In this document: positions 15,229 through 20,407 of the stretch, piece by piece
How the letters are laid out: each line of letters starts with the position of its first letter
Position numbering within the stretch: the first letter of the stretch is position 1
DNA from: an uncultured Campylobacter sp.
GTDB lineage: Bacteria; Campylobacterota; Campylobacteria; Campylobacterales; Campylobacteraceae
Assembly (NCBI GenBank): GCA_900539505.1
Contig: UQCL01000041.1
Coordinates: forward strand, 1 to 20,407
DNA: 20,407 nt
Direction: 5' to 3'
Translations under genes and position numbers: made by a program
The notes under the pieces: model-generated
The model's input: the letters and a program-made list of their open reading frames with translations, nothing else
Told to the model about the DNA's origin: nothing
The model's database searches: none

Positions 15229-17049
15229 ATGTGGCAAAGAGATAAAAGCTCCTCGGTCGGTATGATTATTGTGATGTTTATATTCGTGCCGGCGGCGCTT
15301 TTTGTATTTTTGGCGATTTTATATTTTTGGGGCAGCACTGAGCGCAAGCTACCGCGCCTGGATGTCAATGAAACCAACAGCGCGATCCGCGGCGCGATAA
15401 TCGCAAAAGATAACTACGTCGCGGCAAATTCCGTCAAACTCTATAAAGTTAGCGTCGACGCACGCAGCATCGATAAAAACAAGCTTGATCTTTTCGTGCG
15501 GCTATACTGCATCTACACGGGTGATAGCGAAAAGCGTGTCAAAAGCGCGATCGAGGGCTCTGGCGGCACGACCGTGCTGTCGTATAAGATCGACGCCAAA
15601 ACCGCCGTGCATCTAAAAGAGCTTGCATATAAGCTAAATTTAAAAAAGGTCTTCGTCAGCTTCATAGGCTCAAACGGCAGGCTAAATCCGCCTATCCGCA
15701 TGAGCGTGAGCGAAAGCGGCGAGAAACGCAGCTACAATGTCGGCGATTCGCTCACTCCGTTAATCGGCTATATCAATAAAAAAGAGGTTGATGGCATCAC
15801 CAAGGTTAGCGGAATTAAGGGGATAGAGAAGTACTATGAGTATTATCTAGCGCCGGTTAGAGATGAGTTTATCGTGGGTCCGCGCGATATCGGCGGCAAC
15901 ATCATCCTAGAGCGTAGCAGCAAAAAAACGGGCAGGATCGACGGCTACAACGTCCGCCTAAGCGTGCCGTTAACGCTGCAAAGAAAGATAGAGCGCCTAA
16001 GCGATGAGGGCGCTGATAATTACGATGCGCGAGAAATCGTGGTGGGCATTATGAACTCCAAAACGGGCAAAATTTTATCCCTTGCGACCAATGCCCGCTA
16101 TGATCCCTCAAACATCACGAAAAACGATCTTAAGAATTTAAATTTTACCGCGAGCGAATACGCCTACGAAGTGGGCTCGATTATGAAGCCGATAATTTTC
16201 GCAATCGCCTATGATGCCAAAGCCGTCAAACCGGGAGAGATCATTAATACATATAACGGCAGCTATAAGCTTGGTACTCGCACGATCCGCGATACGCATC
16301 CTGCAAAGCAGATGAGCGGCGAGGAGATCATCATCCACAGCTCAAATATTGGAATGATTAAAATTTCAGAGCGGCTGGAGGGGCAGGCTATTTATGATGG
16401 GCTTATGAACTTTGGTATGTCGCAAAAAACGGGTATCGATCTGCCGTATGAGCAAAGTGGAAATATCCCAAGCATCAAAAGCCTGAATAATAAAATTTAC
16501 AAAGCCACGATCAGCTACGGCTACGGCGCGCAGATGACCTTCCTTCAGATGCTCAATGCTTATACCGTCTTTAACAACGGCGGCGTTATGATTAGTCCGC
16601 GCCTAGTCGAAAATCTAGAAAATAACGGCAAAACTTACATCGTCAACGAAAGCGAAACCCGCCAGGTCATCTCTAAACCTACCGCCGACGTGATTAAAGG
16701 AATTTTAATCAAAACGGTTGAGAGCGGCACTGGGCGCAAGGGGCGGGTAGCGGGGCTGCAAATCGGCGGCAAGACGGGCACTGCGCGCATCGCCAAGGGG
16801 GGCGGTTATTCGAGCGCCTATAACAGCTCGTTTTTCGGCTTTGCCAACGACGCGGACACCAGCTACACGATCGGCGTTTTGGTACGCGAGCCTAAAAGGG
16901 GCAGCTACTACGCCGCTCAAAATGCGCTGCCGATCTTTAAGCGGGCGGTAGGAATTTTGATAGAAGAGGGCTATCTAAAGCCCGCAGCCGACGCAAACGC
17001 CACGCAAAAGGTTGAGATCAAGGATGAGGCAGTTGAAATTAAAGATTAA
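15229..17049 (+). CDS. ftsI: Class B penicillin-binding protein, septal transpeptidase (FtsI/PBP3)
   Basis: D,D-transpeptidase that cross-links septal peptidoglycan in the periplasm. One N-terminal membrane helix lies at about residues 10-33, then a dimerisation domain beginning IRGAIIAKDN. The penicillin-binding domain has S317-I-M-K320 (acylated serine), S371-S-N373 and K515-T-G-T518. There is no glycosyltransferase domain. FtsI rather than PBP2 is chosen on length (606) and the short N-terminal domain; medium certainty. The ribosome-binding site is weak (AAAGAAATAAG before ATG), 62 bp after aat. In C. jejuni pbpB lies beside fliE-flgC-flgB and aat is not its neighbour, so synteny changes here. 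Confidence 0.9.
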   Translation: MWQRDKSSSVGMIIVMFIFVPAALFVFLAILYFWGSTERKLPRLDVNETNSAIRGAIIAKDNYVAANSVKLYKVSVDARSIDKNKLDLFVRLYCIYTGDSEKRVKSAIEGSGGTTVLSYKIDAKTAVHLKELAYKLNLKKVFVSFIGSNGRLNPPIRMSVSESGEKRSYNVGDSLTPLIGYINKKEVDGITKVSGIKGIEKYYEYYLAPVRDEFIVGPRDIGGNIILERSSKKTGRIDGYNVRLSVPLTLQRKIERLSDEGADNYDAREIVVGIMNSKTGKILSLATNARYDPSNITKNDLKNLNFTASEYAYEVGSIMKPIIFAIAYDAKAVKPGEIINTYNGSYKLGTRTIRDTHPAKQMSGEEIIIHSSNIGMIKISERLEGQAIYDGLMNFGMSQKTGIDLPYEQSGNIPSIKSLNNKIYKATISYGYGAQMTFLQMLNAYTVFNNGGVMISPRLVENLENNGKTYIVNESETRQVISKPTADVIKGILIKTVESGTGRKGRVAGLQIGGKTGTARIAKGGGYSSAYNSSFFGFANDADTSYTIGVLVREPKRGSYYAAQNALPIFKRAVGILIEEGYLKPAADANATQKVEIKDEAVEIKD

Positions 17050-17483
17050 ATTTGCTAAATTTCGTGAGGTTTTTTAAAATTTTGCGGCTTGCGACGACGA
17101 AAATTCGCGGAATTTAGCGCGGCTTTTTGAAATTTTACGGCGTTTAAATTTTACGGCGCGGAATTTTGGCGGCATAGAATTTTGTGGCGTAAATTTTAAC
17201 GGCACGGCGATGGAATTTTATCGCGACGCGGGATTTTATGCTGTGCCGCTCGCTGCGCTAAGGTGGTGGAGTTTTATCGCAATACAGAATTTCGGTGCGA
17301 CGTAAAATTCCGTATCAAGACAAAATTTTAAATTTGCCGCCGTGCAAATAAGCGCAAGTAAAACGGCGAGCGAGCTTGAAATGTTAAATTTAAGACGCGT
17401 AATGTATCTGCGCGAGTATGAAATTTAGCGAGTTTGAGAGCGAAATTTAACGATGAAATTTAACGCAAAGAAAAGAGGAGAAT
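17050..17483. other. Gene-free spacer between ftsI and the nucleotide-sugar dehydrogenase
   Basis: A 434-bp stretch without a supportable gene. It has a six-unit degenerate tandem array at 17130-17225. Near its end three similar words occur: ATGAAATTTAGCG at 17418, CGAAATTTAACG at 17441 and ATGAAATTTAACG at 17453. No clear terminator for ftsI was seen; GAGGTTTTTTAAAATTTTG near 17066 has a T-run but no stem. Confidence 0.55.
17130..17225 (+). repeat. Degenerate 16-bp tandem repeat array
   Basis: Six units follow the pattern RAATTTT-N-GGCG: 17130-17142 and 17146-17158 are identical (AAATTTTACGGCG). The others start at 17161, 17177, 17191 and 17213. Spacing is 16, 15, 16, 14 and 22 bp. The units are direct repeats, too short and too close for a CRISPR array. 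Confidence 0.6.
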
Positions 17484-18740
17484 ATGAAAGCAAGTGAGGG
17501 AAAAATGAAAATAGCAATAATCGGACTTGGCTACGTGGGGCTTCCTTTGGCGGCGGCGTTTGCGGCGAAACACGAGGTTGTGGGCTTTGACGTCTGCCTG
17601 GAGCGCATAGAGGAGCTGCGCGGCGGGCACGATCGCACGCTGGAGCTTAGCGACGAGGAGCTTGCCGCGGCGATTCAAAACGGGCTTAAATTTAGCGCGA
17701 AGCTAGATGATATGAGGCAGAGTAATTTTTACATCGTGTGCGTGCCGACGCCCGTAGATAGGCTAAATCGCCCAGATCTCACGCCGCTAATCAAGGCCAG
17801 CGAAAGCGTCGGAGCCGTGCTTAAAAAGGGCGATATCGTCGTGTATGAAAGCACCGTCTATCCGGGCGCTACGGAGGAGGACTGCGTGCCGGTGTTGCAG
17901 CGGGCTAGCGGGCTAAAATTTAACCGCGATTTTTTCTGCGGATATTCGCCCGAGCGTATCAATCCTGGCGATAAAATTCACACCGTCACGAAGATCAAAA
18001 AGATCGTCTCGGCAAGCACCCCGGAGGCTCTGGACGTCGTAGATAGCGTCTATCTTAGTATCCTGCAAAACGGCACCTTTCGCGCTAGCAGCATAAAGGT
18101 CGCCGAGGCCGCGAAGGTGATCGAAAACACCCAGCGTGACATCAATATCGGCTTTATCAACGAGCTTGCGATCCTGTTCGGCAAGCTCGGTATCAACACC
18201 AACGACGTCATCGACGCGGCGGCTACGAAGTGGAATTTCTTAAGCTTCCGTCCGGGTCTCGTGGGCGGACACTGCATCGGCATCGATCCGTATTATCTGG
18301 CGCAGAAAGCGACCGAGGTGGGCTATCACCCGGAAATCATCCTCTCAAGCCGCCGCATTAACGATAATATGGGAAGCTATGTCGCTACGGAGGTCGTTAA
18401 GATGATGATAAAATACGACGAAAAGGTAAAAGGCGCGAAGGTCTTGATCTTGGGACTTACGTTTAAAGAAAACTGCCCCGACACCCGTAATACGCGCGTC
18501 GTGGATATGATAGACGAGCTTAAAAATTTCGGCTGCGAGGTAAGCGTCTATGATCCTTGGGCGAGCGCCGCCGACGCCAAGAGATACTACGACATCGATC
18601 TGCTGCAAAAGCCCGATTTGCGCAAATTTGACTGCGTCGTAATCGCCGTAGCGCATAAGCAGTTTTTCGAGCTTGATTACGCAGGCTCGCTGGTTTACGA
18701 CGTGAAAAACGTCTATAAAGGCGCGCAAGGAAAGCTCTAA
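17484..18740 (+). CDS. Nucleotide-sugar 6-dehydrogenase (TviB/WbpO-like)
   Basis: NAD-dependent oxidase of UDP-hexose or UDP-N-acetylhexosamine to the uronic acid, a precursor of capsule, LPS or glycan sugars. N-terminal Rossmann motif GLGYVGLPLA (residues 14-23), then CVPTPVD, STVYPGATEEDCVP and the catalytic GGHCIGIDPYYL with Cys264. A second Rossmann-like domain begins near KVLILGLTFKENCPDTRN. WNFLSFRPGLVGGHC resembles TviB/WbpO enzymes acting on UDP-GlcNAc or UDP-GalNAc, not plain UDP-glucose; the substrate is unproven. Two starts are possible: ATG 17484 (GAGGAG only 3 nt away) or ATG 17505 (after GAGGG, residue 8), which begins MKIAIIGLGYVG as most homologues do. No other glycan gene is adjacent. 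Confidence 0.92.
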   Translation: MKASEGKMKIAIIGLGYVGLPLAAAFAAKHEVVGFDVCLERIEELRGGHDRTLELSDEELAAAIQNGLKFSAKLDDMRQSNFYIVCVPTPVDRLNRPDLTPLIKASESVGAVLKKGDIVVYESTVYPGATEEDCVPVLQRASGLKFNRDFFCGYSPERINPGDKIHTVTKIKKIVSASTPEALDVVDSVYLSILQNGTFRASSIKVAEAAKVIENTQRDINIGFINELAILFGKLGINTNDVIDAAATKWNFLSFRPGLVGGHCIGIDPYYLAQKATEVGYHPEIILSSRRINDNMGSYVATEVVKMMIKYDEKVKGAKVLILGLTFKENCPDTRNTRVVDMIDELKNFGCEVSVYDPWASAADAKRYYDIDLLQKPDLRKFDCVVIAVAHKQFFELDYAGSLVYDVKNVYKGAQGKL

Positions 18741-18926
18741 AATTTAGCTTGGGGGTTAAATTTAGACTTCTAAATCAGTAGCTTAGCGGGGATAAAGATG
18801 AACGAGGCAAGGCTCGAATAGCTAAAGAAAATTCTAAACGAACGACGTCAAAATTTAGAGCGAGGCTCACAGGAAAATTCTGACGCTCAAAATTCCGATG
18901 CCTTAATTTTAATAAAGGAGATATAG

Positions 18927-19029
18927 ATGAGTAGAGGAAGTGTTGATAAAAGGTGTACTTATTACAGGTGGTTTTAAATCGCTACAAGAATATTCTGATT
19001 TGCCAAAAGCTACTAAAGGAATACAATGA
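18927..19029 (+). pseudogene. Mini-ORF with apparent one-base frameshift
   Basis: A strong AAGGAG (18915-18920) 6 nt before ATG 18927 opens a 16-codon frame that stops at 18977. Near A4 (18948-18951) the neighbouring frame reads KGVLITGGFKSLQ and continues to a TGA at 19027-19029, overlapping the next gene's ATG as ATGA. Removing one A would join the two into a 33-codon ORF translationally coupled to the downstream membrane protein gene. The joined product is not recognised. It may be a decayed gene, a remnant of a larger protein's C-terminus, a sequencing error, or chance. Confidence 0.35.
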
Positions 19030-19595
19030 AAAACCCGCTTTACTACGTAGATTATTGGTATGATTTGATTAAATTCGGCTTCGATCGGAAACACACTTTT
19101 ATAACGCTAATCGTTGTTTGCGTTTCATTTATCGCACCGATACTTCTTTTGATAGCATATCAAAGCGCACCTAGTAGAAAAAATATAGAAGATCCTTTTG
19201 TTTTTGTTGGAACTATAAGCGAATTTCATAAATATGATAGCTATCGTGGCGGAACCGGCTGCAATATATCCGTGCGAGGAAGCGGTAAAATTTTTGATCT
19301 GCATATCGGAAATAGCAAGACAGATTATGAACAATTCGGTATGCAATTTTGTGATTTAATTTACAAAAACTATATAGATCAAATTTGCGTAAAAATTAAA
19401 ATGTCGGAAAGATTTTTAAATGAATACGGGTATTGCGATGGAACAAAAATACATACCTCAAATGCAGAGGATTGGGATAATTTATATTTTCAAAGAAATA
19501 TACTAACCTTAACTAGTATATTGCTATTTTTATCCGCATTGTATTCAATCCTCAAGCTTCATAAAGAATATAAAAAATCCAAACTAAAAGATTAA
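19026..19595 (+). CDS. Unrecognised two-helix membrane protein with a cysteine-rich exported domain
   Basis: I do not recognise this 189-residue protein. A hydrophobic helix lies at about residues 24-46 and a second at about 158-177, with a lysine-rich C-terminus (inside). The loop of about 110 residues between them would then be periplasmic and has four cysteines (79, 109, 121, 137) that could form two disulfides. It starts with an FVFVGTISEFHKY strand-like segment and GGTGCNISVRGSGKIFDLHI, suggesting a small beta-rich fold. The start follows AAAGGA (19016-19021). The DNA is clearly more AT-rich than its neighbours, consistent with recent acquisition. It is convergent with hemH, 16 bp away. 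A role as immunity protein or envelope cargo is possible but unsupported. Confidence 0.8.
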   Translation: MKNPLYYVDYWYDLIKFGFDRKHTFITLIVVCVSFIAPILLLIAYQSAPSRKNIEDPFVFVGTISEFHKYDSYRGGTGCNISVRGSGKIFDLHIGNSKTDYEQFGMQFCDLIYKNYIDQICVKIKMSERFLNEYGYCDGTKIHTSNAEDWDNLYFQRNILTLTSILLFLSALYSILKLHKEYKKSKLKD

Positions 19596-19611
19596 ATTTT
19601 AATCTCTAAAT

Positions 19612-20407
19612 TTACAACGCTTGTGCGAGTATAAATTTCGCGAAATCCTCGCGGGAGTTCGGGCATTTGCACACTTCGTAGTATTCGTAACCCAGCTCGC
19701 GCGCACTAGCCCTATAAAAAATATCCAGTTCAAAATCGGTCTCGGAGTTATCCACGCAAAACGCGATCGGAAATATCAGCGCTTTTTTGCCCTGCAGATC
19801 TCGCAAGACGTCCGCGATATTTGGCTCTAGCCACTTCACGGGGCCAAGGCGCGATTGATACGCCAAAATGATCTCTTTAAATTTAATCCCGCGCGCAGCC
19901 AGCAGATCTTTTAAAATTTGCACGTGCGCCTCTACTTGCGCCTCGTAGGGATCGCCCGCGGCGATCATTTTTACCGGCAGCGAATGGGCGGAAAATATGA
20001 GCGAAATTTGCGAAATTTCATCCGCGCTAAATTTCGCGACGCAGCTTGCGATTAAATTTAGTAAAATTTCGTTGTAAGCGGCGTTGTCGTAGAAGATGCC
20101 CGCTGTTTTATAATTTTTTATACCAAGCCGCTTAAGCGCCGCCTCGGCAGAGCACAGGCTCGATTGCACCGTCGTTTTTGAGAAGTGCGGATACAAAGGC
20201 ATCAAAATTATCTCGTCAAAATCCGCGTATTTTTTAAGCACATCCTCCGCAAAAGGCGGCGTGTAATTCATCGCATAATCGCAAACCAGCTCGTCTATTG
20301 GTTTTTTATCCCGCGGCGCCTCGCCCTGCGTCTGGACATACCGCGGCGGCTGGTTTTGCAATATAGTGTCTTGCGCTGGCTTGCCCTGTGCCTGTGCCTC
20401 TTGCTGT
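19612..20407 (-). CDS. hemH: Ferrochelatase, 5' end outside the window
   Basis: Inserts Fe2+ into a porphyrin, the last iron-insertion step of haem synthesis. Family landmarks: YTPPFAEDVL, LMPLYPHFSKTTVQSS, FSAHSLP with the metal-site His (codon 19984-19986), AYQSRLGPVKWLEPN, and CVDNSETDFELDI with the conserved Glu (codon 19741-19743). The frame stays open to the window edge, so the N-terminal part is missing. A TTG at 20361 is in frame but is not a start, since homologous sequence should precede it. Upstream of YTPPFAED lies a Gln/Ala/Pro-rich stretch (about 20290-20407) that I do not expect in ferrochelatase. It is convergent with the AT-rich membrane protein gene. Confidence 0.93.
   Translation of the reverse strand, partial: QQEAQAQGKPAQDTILQNQPPRYVQTQGEAPRDKKPIDELVCDYAMNYTPPFAEDVLKKYADFDEIILMPLYPHFSKTTVQSSLCSAEAALKRLGIKNYKTAGIFYDNAAYNEILLNLIASCVAKFSADEISQISLIFSAHSLPVKMIAAGDPYEAQVEAHVQILKDLLAARGIKFKEIILAYQSRLGPVKWLEPNIADVLRDLQGKKALIFPIAFCVDNSETDFELDIFYRASARELGYEYYEVCKCPNSREDFAKFILAQAL

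Noticed and set aside
17130..17225. CRISPR array
   Set aside because: Units are about 13 bp with 1-9 bp between them; no spacers of CRISPR size and no cas genes.
20359..20361. TTG as the start codon of hemH
   Set aside because: The frame is open upstream to the window edge and the ferrochelatase N-terminal part is still missing, so the true start lies outside.

Overview
The window looks like chromosomal DNA from a Campylobacter of the GC-richer oral type. From metK to aat the genes follow the order I recall for C. jejuni Cj1096c to Cj1109 (metK, sstT, pepF, a hypothetical gene, a Rep/UvrD helicase, truB, ispE, smpB, a thioredoxin-like lipoprotein, clpS, clpA, aat). Coding DNA is fairly GC-rich. 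Intergenic DNA is full of short AT palindromes such as AAATTTAAA and AAAATTTTA. csrA is missing from its usual place between truB and ispE, and no flagellar gene follows ftsI. This would suit an aflagellate species such as C. gracilis, but the species name is inference.

Layout. Positions 1-15 hold the first five codons of a leftward gene that leaves the window, and 46-953 is gene-free apart from stem-loops. metK (leftward) and sstT (rightward) diverge from a shared 144-bp region. A compact rightward operon follows: pepF, an SspB-like gene, a Rep/UvrD helicase and truB, with 1-bp gaps or short overlaps. An 815-bp gene-free spacer, where csrA would be expected, leads to ispE and smpB. Next comes a packed run of thioredoxin-like lipoprotein, clpS, clpA and aat, then ftsI. 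A 434-bp spacer with a degenerate 16-bp tandem array precedes a lone nucleotide-sugar dehydrogenase. A small AT-rich islet (about 18.9-19.6 kb) carries a possibly frameshifted mini-ORF and a membrane protein I do not recognise. hemH (leftward, 5' end outside the window) closes the window.

Functional themes. Protein quality control dominates the middle. SmpB tags stalled nascent chains with tmRNA. Aat adds Leu/Phe to protein N-termini, ClpS recognises these N-degrons and ClpA unfolds them for ClpP. The SspB-like protein could be another Clp adaptor and PepF degrades oligopeptides. The remaining genes are housekeeping: AdoMet synthesis, Ser/Thr uptake, DNA unwinding, tRNA pseudouridylation, isoprenoid precursors, septal peptidoglycan, sugar-nucleotide oxidation and haem.

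Most unusual points: absence of csrA from a conserved locus; low-complexity insertions in PepF and in HemH; the SspB-like resemblance of the small gene before the helicase; the 16-bp array after ftsI; and the AT-rich islet with an apparent one-base frameshift. No rRNA, tRNA, CRISPR array, transposase or prophage gene is visible.
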